A DNA stretch of 47,456 nt from Candidatus Calescibacterium sp. (GCA_025060505.1 JANXBU010000014.1:1-47456), one strand, 5' to 3'. Positions 17,877 to 26,422 are shown, numbered from the stretch's first letter. A program made the numbers and translations. The notes: a model not told the origin generated them from the sequence alone.

Positions 17877-18816
17877 AATCCAGAATATTATCTCCGACCT
17901 TTATTCGCATACCGTTTGCAAAATCATTTCCACTCAAAATACTTCTTCCCTCTCTCTGCACAAGAGCCAAAATTATAATTCTTACATTTTCTTCTCCGCA
18001 GGCAACATAAATTCCTTTTTGATCTATATGAACAACATCTCCTGCATTTTTTCCTTCCACCATTTTCCAATCGTTCAGAAGAAAAGTTTTATGAATGATC
18101 ACTCTTTCTGATCTTATGTAAGTGTATATTTTTGGCCAAACCAAAAATGCTCTCATCTTTCGGTGTATCATTTCAGCATCTTCCTTGAAAGAGAAAAACC
18201 CATCCTCTTTTTTTATCATCCGTGCCCAGGTAGCCTCTGATTCATTTTGTTTTTTGAATTCCGCCTTACCTTTTGCTATACTATCCATAACCATCGGAAG
18301 AACTTCTCCTGCCATATCAAAGAGTCTCAAAAGAGTCACAAAATCATCATCTGGAAAAACTATCTCTTCCTTCTGAAACACAATGTCCCCCGTATCTACC
18401 TTTTCATCCACCAAAGCTATTGATACGCCAGTTTTTTGATCTCCCGACAAAATAGTCCACTGAATTGGTGCTGGACCTCGCCATCTTGGAAGAAGTGATG
18501 GATGAACATTCAGACGCCTCTCTCTTCTCAGAAGATCCAAAATTTCACTGGGAATTATTTTACCATAAGAAGCTACAACATAAAAATCTGGTTTGAAATC
18601 CGATATCTTTTTTGCAACTTCCGACCATTCGTCATCGTGAGAAAAAGGAATACCCTTGCTCAAACAAAAAGATTTAACATACCCAACTTTTTTAACAAGT
18701 CCCCTACCAGCAGGTTTATCGGATGAGGTTACAACAAGAAAATCAAAATTATGAATAATCAACTTTTCTAAAACCCTTAGCGAAAATTCAGAATTACCAA
18801 AAAACACTATCCTCAT
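17869..18816 (-). CDS. fmt: Methionyl-tRNA formyltransferase
   Basis: Formylates initiator Met-tRNA with 10-formyl-tetrahydrofolate. The 315 residues match the family: N-terminal 'MRIVFFGNSEFSLRVLEKL', 'DKPAGRGL', and the catalytic region with N103 and H105 ('RLNVHPSLLPRWRGPAPIQW') and D141 ('DTGDIV'). The C-terminal tRNA-contacting domain is complete. It is the first gene of a minus-strand operon (fmt - epimerase - rsmD). def is not beside it. It is divergent from purD with 48 bp between the starts. Confidence 0.95.
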   Translation of the reverse strand: MRIVFFGNSEFSLRVLEKLIIHNFDFLVVTSSDKPAGRGLVKKVGYVKSFCLSKGIPFSHDDEWSEVAKKISDFKPDFYVVASYGKIIPSEILDLLRRERRLNVHPSLLPRWRGPAPIQWTILSGDQKTGVSIALVDEKVDTGDIVFQKEEIVFPDDDFVTLLRLFDMAGEVLPMVMDSIAKGKAEFKKQNESEATWARMIKKEDGFFSFKEDAEMIHRKMRAFLVWPKIYTYIRSERVIIHKTFLLNDWKMVEGKNAGDVVHIDQKGIYVACGEENVRIIILALVQREGRSILSGNDFANGMRIKVGDNILDYV

Positions 18817-18864
18817 AAATCAGAAATTTTTTCATTGAATACAAAAACCATAAAAATCTCTGAA

Positions 18865-20118
18865 ATGAGAGTCCTGGTTTTAGGTGGCGGAGGAAGAGAA
18901 CACGCAATAGGATGGAGACTTAAAAAGGATTTTCCACAAGGCGAATTCTTCTTTACTCCAGGAAATGGAGGAACTGAGAGAATAGGAGTAAATATAGTTT
19001 CAAATCCAGAAAATGCGTATGAAATTGCATCAATATGTGCAGAATTGAAAATAGATTTCATTTTTGTAGGACCAGAAAATCCGCTTGCCGGAGGAGTGGT
19101 TGATATTCTTGAGAAGGAAGGAAGAATCTGCTTTGGTCCAAATCAGAAAGCATCAAAGCTTGAAGCTTCAAAAGCCTTTGCAAAAAAAGTTATGGAAAGG
19201 GCAAAAATACCAACAGCTGACTTCAAAATCTACACAAAAGAAGATTTCGTGGAGGGAAAAATCTCACCAGAGAAATTAAAAACACCTATTGTGATAAAAG
19301 CTTCTGGACTATGCGCTGGAAAAGGTGTCTTTGTATGCAAAGAAAAAAAAGATATTCAAAATGCTTTTGAAAGAATATTTGTAAAAAGAGAATTCGGAGA
19401 CGAGGGAAACGAAATAGTGATAGAAGATTTTCTTGAAGGAAGAGAGATCTCATACTTTGCCCTATGCTCAAGAAATGAATTCGTATCGCTTGGATTCGCA
19501 AGAGATTACAAAAGACTTCTTGACGGTGATGCCGGACCCAACACAGGAGGAATGGGATCTTATACTCCTGTTGAATATGCAGACGAAAAGCTTAAAAAAG
19601 ATATAGAGACAAAAATAGTAAAACCTCTTATGAACGAGCTTGAAAAAGAAGGAATAAAATATACAGGAATTCTTTATGTAGGACTTATGATTGATGATAA
19701 AGGAAATCCGTATGTTCTTGAATTCAATGTGAGACTCGGTGATCCTGAAACACAGGTTCTTATGCCTTGTATAGATGGAAATTTCTTTGATGCTGCAATA
19801 AATGCTGCCGAAGGAAAACTCGTAAATATTCCCATCAAAAACTCTGCTCTATGTGTTGTAATAAGCGCAAAGGGATATCCAGAAAAATATCAAAAAGGTA
19901 TGCAAATAAAAATAGAAGGTGAAGAAGAAGGCGAAAACTTTGTTATATTTCACGCTGGAACAAGGAGGGAAAACGGAAAACTCATATCCTCGGGCGGAAG
20001 AATACTTGGAGTAGTAGGACTCGGAAAAAACAAAGATGAAGCAAGAAAATCGGCTTATGAAAAAATCAAAGATATAAATATACCAGATTCACACTACAGA
20101 AGAGACATAGGTCTTTAA
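18865..20118 (+). CDS. purD: Phosphoribosylamine-glycine ligase (GAR synthetase)
   Basis: Second step of purine synthesis: phosphoribosylamine + glycine + ATP to GAR. The 417 residues start 'MRVLVLGGGGREHAIGWRLK', the family's N-terminal phosphate loop. 'FVGPENPLAGGVVDILE' and the ATP-grasp core 'VIKASGLCAGKGVFVCKEKK', 'DAGPNTGGMGSYTPV' and 'EFNVRLGDPETQVLMP' follow. I use the ATG at 18865 rather than the TTG 30 bases earlier because family members start at this Met. Together with the PurB-PurS fusion it shows de novo purine synthesis, but the pur genes are scattered. Confidence 0.95.
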   Translation: MRVLVLGGGGREHAIGWRLKKDFPQGEFFFTPGNGGTERIGVNIVSNPENAYEIASICAELKIDFIFVGPENPLAGGVVDILEKEGRICFGPNQKASKLEASKAFAKKVMERAKIPTADFKIYTKEDFVEGKISPEKLKTPIVIKASGLCAGKGVFVCKEKKDIQNAFERIFVKREFGDEGNEIVIEDFLEGREISYFALCSRNEFVSLGFARDYKRLLDGDAGPNTGGMGSYTPVEYADEKLKKDIETKIVKPLMNELEKEGIKYTGILYVGLMIDDKGNPYVLEFNVRLGDPETQVLMPCIDGNFFDAAINAAEGKLVNIPIKNSALCVVISAKGYPEKYQKGMQIKIEGEEEGENFVIFHAGTRRENGKLISSGGRILGVVGLGKNKDEARKSAYEKIKDINIPDSHYRRDIGL

Positions 20119-20162
20119 AACAAATAAAACAATCGCAAGAACTCTTTTGATTTCCTGTTAAT

Positions 20163-20191
20163 TTGTTTTCGTATGAGCTGATATTTATTAT
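20163..20191 (+). promoter_or_regulatory. Probable promoter of sbtAB
   Basis: TTGTTT (20163-20168), a 17-bp spacer, then TATTAT (20186-20191, 5 of 6 matches to TATAAT). Transcription would begin near 20198, about 20 bases before the ATG, followed by a strong GGAGGA ribosome site at 20205-20210. Confidence 0.55.
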
Positions 20192-20218
20192 GTCAAATTT
20201 AGACGGAGGAGAAGCAAT

Positions 20219-21196
20219 ATGAGTCTTGAAATAATTGCCCAGAACATTATGAATCCTGTAGTTCTGATGTTCTTTCTTGGAGTAATTTCTGTATTCTTGA
20301 AGACAGATTTAGATATTCCGCAACCTCTTCCAAAATTTTTCTCTCTTTATCTTCTGATATCAATAGGACTTCACGGAGGATATGAGCTCTCAAAAAATGG
20401 AATAACACCAGATGTTGTCAGAGTTATCATACCTTCAATTCTTATGTCTGTATGTGTTCCAATATATGCTTTCTTCATACTCAGACTCAAACTTGATGTG
20501 TACAATTCAGTAGCAATAGCAGCCACCTACGGTTCAATCAGCGCCGTAACATTCATAACTGCTGGAACATTCTTAAAGGAGCTTGGTGAAAATTACGGTG
20601 GTTATATGGTAGCAATGATGACACTTATGGAATCTCCAGCAATAATAGTTGGCTTGATTTTACTCACAATTTTTGCGAAGAGAGAAAAAAATTCAAGAAC
20701 AAACTGGATAGAAGTTTTCCGAGAGGCATTTTTGAATCCATCAGTCTTCATACTAATAGGGACACTGATCATAGGTTTTACAACAGGAGAAAATGGATGG
20801 AAATCGGTTAGTCCTGTTTTTGAGAATCTTTTCAGAGGGATGCTTGCATTCTTTCTTCTTGATATGGGAATAGTAGCAGGTAGGAGGCTTGGAGAACTCA
20901 AAAAAATAGGAGTATTTCTCATAATTTTTGGGATTGTTTTCCCGATCATCAACGCTCTGGTAGGCATAGGACTAGCAAAGTTATTTGGACTGAACAAAGG
21001 AGATGCCTTTATGTTTTCTGTTCTCTGTGCAAGCGCATCATACATAGCTGTACCAGCCGCAATGAGAATATCTGTTCCCGAAGCCAACCCAAGCATATAT
21101 GTCACTATGTCTCTTGCGATAACCTTCCCATTCAATATATCAATCGGTTTACCATTATATTATACATTGATAGAAAAAATCTGGAGGGTAGGATAA
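20219..21196 (+). CDS. sbtA: SbtA-family sodium-dependent bicarbonate transporter
   Basis: Inner-membrane protein of 325 residues with about ten hydrophobic helices in two halves. Recognisable pieces are 'MNPVVLMFFLGVISVFLKTD', 'LYLLISIGLHGGYELSK', 'AATYGSISAVTFITAG', 'MTLMESPAIIVGLIL', 'FFLLDMGIVAGRRL' and 'CASASYIAVPAAMRISVPEA'. This is the layout of SbtA (PF05982), the high-affinity Na+/HCO3- symporter first described in cyanobacteria. It has a strong ribosome site and is followed after 1 bp by the PII-like sbtB gene, the usual pair. In a non-photosynthetic cell it may feed carboxylation enzymes. Confidence 0.9.
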   Translation: MSLEIIAQNIMNPVVLMFFLGVISVFLKTDLDIPQPLPKFFSLYLLISIGLHGGYELSKNGITPDVVRVIIPSILMSVCVPIYAFFILRLKLDVYNSVAIAATYGSISAVTFITAGTFLKELGENYGGYMVAMMTLMESPAIIVGLILLTIFAKREKNSRTNWIEVFREAFLNPSVFILIGTLIIGFTTGENGWKSVSPVFENLFRGMLAFFLLDMGIVAGRRLGELKKIGVFLIIFGIVFPIINALVGIGLAKLFGLNKGDAFMFSVLCASASYIAVPAAMRISVPEANPSIYVTMSLAITFPFNISIGLPLYYTLIEKIWRVG

Positions 21197-21197
21197 T

Positions 21198-21497
21198 ATG
21201 GAAATGAAAGCAATGAAAAAGATAGAAATAATTATCAACAGTACATATCTATCAAAGATAATTGAGGTTCTTGAAAAAACTGGAAGTACTGGATACACGG
21301 TAATAAAAGATATAGTTGGGAAAGGAGAAAGAGGTATAATGCGTGGAGATGAAATAACTGATGTATTCAAAAACAACTATATCTTCACAATATGCGCACC
21401 CGAGATAGCTTCAAAAATAATAGAAAATCTGAAACCTGTTTTGAAGAGTTTTGGTGGAGTATGTATAATGTCTGATGTTAGTTGGATAAAATATTGA
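21198..21497 (+). CDS. sbtB: SbtB-like PII signalling protein
   Basis: 99-residue PII-superfamily protein, partner and regulator of SbtA. 'IEIIINSTYLSKIIEVLEKT' is the first beta-alpha unit; 'GSTGYTVIKDIVGKGERGIM' is the start of the T-loop; 'NYIFTICAPEIASKIIENLK' and 'GGVCIMSDVSWIKY' complete the fold. SbtB proteins bind adenine nucleotides and close SbtA. This one ends right after the core; the C-terminal redox loop (CGPxGC) of many cyanobacterial SbtBs is absent. A GGAGGG ribosome site sits inside the end of sbtA. Confidence 0.88.
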   Translation: MEMKAMKKIEIIINSTYLSKIIEVLEKTGSTGYTVIKDIVGKGERGIMRGDEITDVFKNNYIFTICAPEIASKIIENLKPVLKSFGGVCIMSDVSWIKY

Positions 21498-21542
21498 ATA
21501 TACCAAAAAACACAAATTTTGTAAAAATTGAACAAAGGGCAT

Positions 21543-22001
21543 TCACGATTTTCTGCTATCTGGTTTTACAATAAATACAGATACTTTGCTTCTTGCCGCA
21601 ACTCTTTCTGCAACAGACCCCAGAATAAATTCTAGTTGAGATTTAGATCTACTACCTATCACAATTATATCACAAGATAGCTCCTCAGATTTTTTGAGTA
21701 TAACATCTGATGGATTGCCGATCTCATAGAATATTTTTGCTTTTTTCCCCTTGAGAATATTTTTTGCCTTTTGAAGAATCTTTTGAGCATGTTTTCTGTG
21801 AAGTTCAAGAATATTACTTTCAAGCTCTTGAATATTTCCGCCCCATATAACAGATATATCAATCCGTGATGGCCACCTAATATCATCTTCATTTATGACA
21901 TAAAGAACGTAGAGCTTTGAAGGTTTGAATAGTTTGACTGCCTGAATAAGAGCTTTGGTAGCTGTATCTGAACCATCAAATGCGACCAAAACTTTTGACA
22001 T
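21543..22001 (-). CDS. Universal stress protein (UspA family)
   Basis: Single UspA domain of 152 residues. 'KVLVAFDGSDTATKALIQAV' is the N-terminal strand-helix with the nucleotide-binding Asp. 'CDIIVIGSRSKSQLEFILGS' followed by 'VAERVAARSKVSVFIVK' matches the G-x2-G-x9-G-S/T ATP motif only partly: the first G-x2-G is replaced by 'GSRS', so ATP binding is uncertain. It converges on sbtB with 45 bp between stop codons. No Shine-Dalgarno sequence. Confidence 0.88.
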   Translation of the reverse strand: MSKVLVAFDGSDTATKALIQAVKLFKPSKLYVLYVINEDDIRWPSRIDISVIWGGNIQELESNILELHRKHAQKILQKAKNILKGKKAKIFYEIGNPSDVILKKSEELSCDIIVIGSRSKSQLEFILGSVAERVAARSKVSVFIVKPDSRKS

Positions 22002-22359
22002 ACCGATAATTTTCGGAATCTGTTACCAAATTCATTTTTTTCAAAAAATAGATAAAATAAGAAAATTTGAGAAAAAATGAGAAAGAAAATTGAGATATTA
22101 TAAATAGAAAAAAGTAAAGAAAATTTTTATAATTAAAAATTACGGGGTTAGATGGACGGGGTGAAGATATTTTTTAGATTTTTTACAGTACTACCGACCA
22201 TAAAAAAAGTTATACCAAAAGTATTAAACTATTATATCACAAATATCAGACTATATAAGTTTAGCTATGCAAACCATTTATTAGAAGCAAATGTAAAAAT
22301 TTCGTCAAAAATTCCGATATATAATTACATAGTTAAATTGATATTGTAGGAGAAATTTT
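22002..22359. other. 358-bp AT-rich interval between uspA and the lipase-like gene
   Basis: Very AT-rich and rich in A-runs. A 65-codon frame on the plus strand (22152-22349) is the only coding candidate and is listed separately. No tRNA, repeat or clear terminator is visible. The ribosome site of the next gene (taggaga) lies at the right edge. Confidence 0.6.
22152..22349 (+). CDS. Possible small protein, unrecognised
   Basis: A 65-codon frame beginning 'MDGVKIFFRFFTVLPTIKK' and ending 'IYNYIVKLIL', 10 bp before the lipase-like gene on the same strand. The product would be basic and partly hydrophobic. There is no clear ribosome site. Such a frame can arise by chance in DNA this AT-rich. 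Listed only because of its position and orientation. Confidence 0.2.
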   Translation: MDGVKIFFRFFTVLPTIKKVIPKVLNYYITNIRLYKFSYANHLLEANVKISSKIPIYNYIVKLIL

Positions 22360-23151
22360 ATGATGAAGGCACTAAAAGACATAAGAGACTTTATTCTTCT
22401 ACTCGCTGAAAAGGAAAGGCGTGAGAAGATTACAGATTCACTCTTTCCAGACTGGAAGCTAGCAGATGAAAGCTATTCTCTTGTTAGGACGGGAAGAATG
22501 CCCGTAATAGTAATACAGGGCTATATGATGAAACGAGAATCTATGAAAGAAATAGATCATGCGCTGAAGAACGCAGGCTTTGCACCAATTTCATTTCATC
22601 TGAGAAGACTTGGTACAGACAAAGGCATAGAGGAACTAGCAATAGAACTCAGAATGTTTCTGGAAATGTTCGTCAAAAACAACTTCAACGGGAACAGGAA
22701 AAACATAAGGATTCCAGCTATTGGATTTTCCATGGGGGGGGTTGTTCTACATTATGTTGTCAGAGCAATGGATGGATGTTCATTCATAAACAGATTAATC
22801 TCAATTGCTTCACCGATAAACGGTCTGAGCTACGCAGCACTTGCAATTCCTTTCAAAAACATTGTGAGACAACTCAAATCTGCTTATGACCTCTGGGAAG
22901 GTTCAGAATTCATAAAAAAGTTAAAGAAAAAACCATTTCCTCCATCCTGCTACTTTATCTCCATATCATCGGAAGGAGATTGGATGGCTCCTCCTCGCTC
23001 GTGCTTACTTCCTGAATTTCCGAACACAAAAAACATAGTTCTGAAACACCTCTTCCACTCAGATCTTCCGTTCTCAAAGAAAGTCACAGATCTTGTTATG
23101 TCTCTGATTTTGGAAACGGAAACAATCAAAGATATGCTCAAGTATTTCTGA
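22360..23151 (+). CDS. Alpha/beta-hydrolase, lipase-like
   Basis: 263 residues. 'GRMPVIVIQGYMMKRESMKE' gives the first strand and oxyanion loop, with Q-G in place of the usual H-G. The nucleophile elbow is 'PAIGFSMGGVVLHYVVRAMD'. 'LISIASPINGLSYAALA' follows as in triacylglycerol lipases. Candidate acid and base are Asp in 'SSEGDWMAPP' and His in 'VLKHLFHSDLPFS'. There is no signal peptide. A clear ribosome site (aggaga) precedes two consecutive ATGs. dnaA follows after about 160 bp. The natural substrate is unknown. Confidence 0.75.
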   Translation: MMKALKDIRDFILLLAEKERREKITDSLFPDWKLADESYSLVRTGRMPVIVIQGYMMKRESMKEIDHALKNAGFAPISFHLRRLGTDKGIEELAIELRMFLEMFVKNNFNGNRKNIRIPAIGFSMGGVVLHYVVRAMDGCSFINRLISIASPINGLSYAALAIPFKNIVRQLKSAYDLWEGSEFIKKLKKKPFPPSCYFISISSEGDWMAPPRSCLLPEFPNTKNIVLKHLFHSDLPFSKKVTDLVMSLILETETIKDMLKYF

Positions 23152-23288
23152 AAATAGAAAAGAGATTTCAACAATCTGTTAAAAACTTCCGAAAATTATC
23201 AAAGCAGTAGAAAAATTCACTAGAAATTATTAATATATTACTCTACCCTATTGAAAAAGGGTGGAATAAAAGAGAAATCTTTTTAAAA

Positions 23289-23297
23289 TTATCCACA
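23289..23297 (+). promoter_or_regulatory. Consensus DnaA box at the dnaA ribosome site
   Basis: TTATCCACA, a perfect match to the bacterial DnaA box, ending 3 bases before the dnaA Shine-Dalgarno sequence (ggaggg). DnaA bound here could repress its own transcription. Confidence 0.75.
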
Positions 23298-23311
23298 AAG
23301 GAGGGAAAAAT

Positions 23312-24370
23312 ATGATAGCTCACCTGCCAATAGACAGAAGATTTACCTTTTCAAACTTTGTAACGGGAAAGAACAACAAAATAGCAAAAGAGGCAGCTAT
23401 AGAAATAGCTAAGGGGATTTCAAAAGTAAATTTACTTTTTATATGGGCTCCAAGCGGTCTTGGAAAAACACACCTACTCCACGCAATAGGAAATGAAGTT
23501 ATTGAGTCCCAGCTTACAACCAGAGTAACATACATCCCATCAAACGAATTTATGAGAGAATTTATGACAGCGCATCAGGAAAACCTCCTTTCAGAATTCA
23601 GAAGAAAATACCGAGATATGTGCGACGTTTTGCTCATAGATGACATAAACCTTCTTGAACCAGAAACAAGAAGTGCTACAAAGGAAGAAATATTTGAGAC
23701 CATAAACTATCTTCTTATAACTAAAAAGAGAATAGCAATAACGTCAGATAAACCCCCTCACGCTCTCAAAAATTTTGATAGCAAACTCATAACTAGATTT
23801 CAATGGGGAAGAGTTGTTGAGATAACTCCTCCACCGTATGAGGTGAGAGTCGCAATTCTGAAAGCAAAATCAGCAGAAAGAGGTTATAATATCCCCGATG
23901 ATGTGATCTTCTACATAGCAGAAAAAATATCTGGAAATGTCAGATGGCTTGAAGGCGCTCTGGAAACAGTAGTTATGTTCTCAGAAATAGAGGAAACAAA
24001 ACCATCAATTGAGATAGCAGAAAGAGCTCTTTCACAGATAAATGTTCCACTGAAGAATGTTGATGCTAAAAAGATAATAGAGTATACATCAAAATTCTTC
24101 AATTTATCTGCAAAAGATATACAAAGTCCAAGAAGAAAGAAGACAATCTCCCTTGCAAGGCAGATGGCTATTTACCTTTGTAGAGATATGCTTAACCTTT
24201 CTACAACACAGCTTGGCCAGATTTTCGGAAACCGTGACCACTCAACAATAATATACGCCATAGAAAAGATAAAGGCCGACAAGGAAAAAGATTCCCAGAT
24301 CCAGTACATCCTCAATTCTATAAGAGAGATGATTCTTGGAGAGTCTACTGGGAACGGCTCTAATCATTAA
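23312..24370 (+). CDS. dnaA: Chromosomal replication initiator DnaA, lacking N-terminal domains I-II
   Basis: Replication initiator, 352 residues against about 440-470 usually. The protein starts almost directly in the AAA+ domain: 'RFTFSNFVTGKNNKIAKEAA', Walker A around 47-54 ('PSGLGKTH'), Walker B around 107-111 ('LLIDD'). The C-terminal DNA-binding domain is intact with 'RQMAIYLCRDMLNLSTTQLG' and the signature 'NRDHSTIIYAIEKI'. Domain I, which binds helicase and other DnaA copies, is missing. A strong ribosome site (aaaggaggg) fixes the start, and the upstream bases do not encode a missing N-terminus in any frame I could find. oriC follows directly. Confidence 0.95.
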   Translation: MIAHLPIDRRFTFSNFVTGKNNKIAKEAAIEIAKGISKVNLLFIWAPSGLGKTHLLHAIGNEVIESQLTTRVTYIPSNEFMREFMTAHQENLLSEFRRKYRDMCDVLLIDDINLLEPETRSATKEEIFETINYLLITKKRIAITSDKPPHALKNFDSKLITRFQWGRVVEITPPPYEVRVAILKAKSAERGYNIPDDVIFYIAEKISGNVRWLEGALETVVMFSEIEETKPSIEIAERALSQINVPLKNVDAKKIIEYTSKFFNLSAKDIQSPRRKKTISLARQMAIYLCRDMLNLSTTQLGQIFGNRDHSTIIYAIEKIKADKEKDSQIQYILNSIREMILGESTGNGSNH

Positions 24371-24560
24371 GCTTGTGGAAAACTTGTGGAAAACTTGTAG
24401 AAAACATAGGAAATTCTGTGGAAAATCCTGTTGAAAAATTGCCTATTTTTTCCACAAAAATTTTCAACATATTTTTCCACATCTTAATCCACAAAAATTC
24501 CACATTCTTTTCCACAAGCCTTCCCCTTTTCAGACAAAGCAGAGAGAAGTTCTCAACAGA
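24371..24560. other. oriC: two opposed groups of DnaA-box-like 9-mers
   Basis: About twelve DnaA-box-like 9-mers are packed here. Left group, read as TGTGGAAAA: 24374, 24385 and 24396 (TGTAGAAAA) in an 11-bp direct repeat, then 24417 and 24429 (TGTTGAAAA). Right group, read as TTTTCCACA in the opposite orientation: 24448, 24461 (TTTTCAACA), 24473, 24485 (TAATCCACA), 24496 (AATTCCACA), 24508 and 24550 (TTCTCAACA). The prevailing local form has TTTT where the usual box has TTAT. Position after dnaA and the strand-composition switch support an origin. Confidence 0.85.
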
Positions 24561-24564
24561 AAAA

Positions 24565-24720
24565 TAGTAGATTATATATTTTTTTATTTATATATCTTAC
24601 CGATATTATTAGGAGAATATATAGACATTTAGGTAAGATAAGATATAAAAATAAATAAGATATAAAAATAAAGATAAATCAAGGTAAGCTATAAAAAAGA
24701 ACCAGTAAATTAATCAATTG
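24565..24720. repeat. AT-rich tract with 17-bp tandem repeats, probable DNA-unwinding element
   Basis: Next to the DnaA boxes is an almost pure A/T stretch. The unit aagatataaaaataaat is repeated in tandem at 24640-24656 and 24657-24673 (last base g in the second copy). An imperfect inverted pair, tttatatatcttacc (24587-24601) and ggtaagataagatata (24632-24647), brackets its centre. This is the place and composition expected for the duplex-unwinding element. Confidence 0.6.
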
Positions 24721-24893
24721 AATCGTTTTTTCAGAGGATGATATTTAAGAGAATTCTAAAAATTGGTATAGCTGAAAGAATATATACAAAAATACCATAG
24801 AAAAATCCGCAATAAAACGAAATATTTGATTGTAAACGGTAATTTGGTTGTAAATGATAAGATTTCACAATGAAATTCTAAATTCATCAGTAA

Positions 24894-26334
24894 GTGAAGA
24901 GGATATCCTTAATAGTTCTTCCCTTGGTTTCAGTTTTAATTTCTTATATTGGCGGTTTTGATTTCAGACAAATTATTGCCATAGGTATTCTTGTTCTTTT
25001 TATTACCTCCACATTGCTTTATTGGCAGTTCAGATCTGCATTTGCTCTTATGGGAGTTTCATTACTTTTTATGCTCGGGCTACTTGATATACGGAACTTT
25101 ATCAATTTCGCTCAGCTTGATGTTGTAATATTCCTTGTTGGAATGATGACTGTTATAGGTGTTCTCGAAGAGAGACACTTTTTTGATTACATACTTGATA
25201 TTATTGGACAGAAGATCAGATCTGGTACAGTTTTGTACGTTATCATACTTGTTATGTCTGCGGTAATGGCAGCTCTTGTCGATGAGGTCACTTCAATAAT
25301 TTTCATAACTTTTTTTATATTGAAGGTATCAAAAGCTTTGGATGTGAATCCAGTTCCTTTAGTTTTAGCCTCTATATTTGCTACAAATGTCGGCAGCAGT
25401 GCTACAGTTGTTGGAAATCCTATTGGTGTTATTGTTGCGCTCAGAGGAGGGTTTTCTTTTACAGACTTTCTCATTTGGTCTGCTCCAAATGCTCTGCTGA
25501 TTCTATTCATAACTATAGTTCTCTGTTCAGTTATCTGGGCCTCATACATAAGGGAGATCAACTCTAAGCTCAAGAAGACAGGATTGAGATTTGATATACA
25601 GAAAGATATAAGTACGATGCAATTTACAAATGTTGTTATATTCTTGGGAACTATTGTTATGCTCGTTCTTCACAGTCCGATTGAAAATGTTATGGAAAAA
25701 TTTTTGGGAAAGGAAAAGGGAGATATGAAGAATGTCTTTCTGGTCGCAGTACCGCTATTTTGGGCTTCTGTTGGTCTTCTTCTCGAAAGGCATAGAGCTC
25801 GTGAAATCATACTTTATAGAGTTGACTGGGTTACTCTTCTTTTCTTCACTCTTCTTTTCTCAACCGTCGGAACTCTCAAATACACAGGAGCCGGTGTTAA
25901 AATCGGAGAATATATAATTTCTGTTGGCACAAATTTGGGTAAAATTATAGGAAGTGCAGAGTCCGGTACATTGTTCTCTGTTTTTGCTTTTCAGGGGATA
26001 CTTACCGCTTTTCTTGATAATGTTCTTGCTATTGCTGTACTTGTTCCGGTGGTCTTTTCTATATATGAGTCTCAGAGATGTTTTTGCTTTCTTCTGGGCG
26101 CTACTTTTTTCAGGAACTATGGCTGGCAATTATACACCTATTGGTTCAACTGCAAATATAATCGCGCTCGGGATATTGGAAAAAAATAACAAAAGAATAA
26201 CTTTCGGATATTGGCTCAAATATTCCGTAATTATAGCAACAGTTCAGATAATTATATCTTTGATTTGGTTGAATTTCTTTGTGTTCAAAAACGCTCCGCC
26301 AGACTATGTTCCTTCAACTCAATTTTTGGACTAA
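24894..26334 (+). pseudogene. ArsB/NhaD-type ion transporter interrupted by a +1 frameshift
   Basis: Two overlapping frames together make one IT-superfamily membrane transporter of about 480 residues. The first frame (GTG start at 24894, no ribosome site) runs through helices and motifs such as 'ALVDEVTSIIFITFFILKVS', 'ATNVGSSATVVGNPIGVIVA' and 'LTAFLDNVLAIAVLVPVVFS'. It then turns into nonsense ('QRCFCFLLGATFFRNYGWQL') and stops at 26189. The next frame carries the expected ending, 'FFWALLFSGTMAGNYTPIGS', to 26334. Removing one base, most simply G26067, joins 'VPVVFSIY' to 'SLRDVFAFFWALL'. It could be a sequencing error, a recent mutation or programmed frameshifting. Substrate (Na+/H+, arsenite or an anion) is not decidable. 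Confidence 0.75.
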
Positions 26335-26422
26335 ATTCTGTATATTTAATTGCAATAACTATAAGTAATAGTGAATAGATATACATCATAAACTGAATAT
26401 TTGAGGGAAGGGAGGTTTTAAC

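Noticed and set aside
23245-23262. Small hairpin accct/agggt before dnaA as a terminator
   Set aside because: Stem of five pairs without a following T-run; too weak to call.
24373-24567. A 64-codon plus-strand frame after dnaA
   Set aside because: Its sequence is the DnaA-box array read as codons; no family resemblance.
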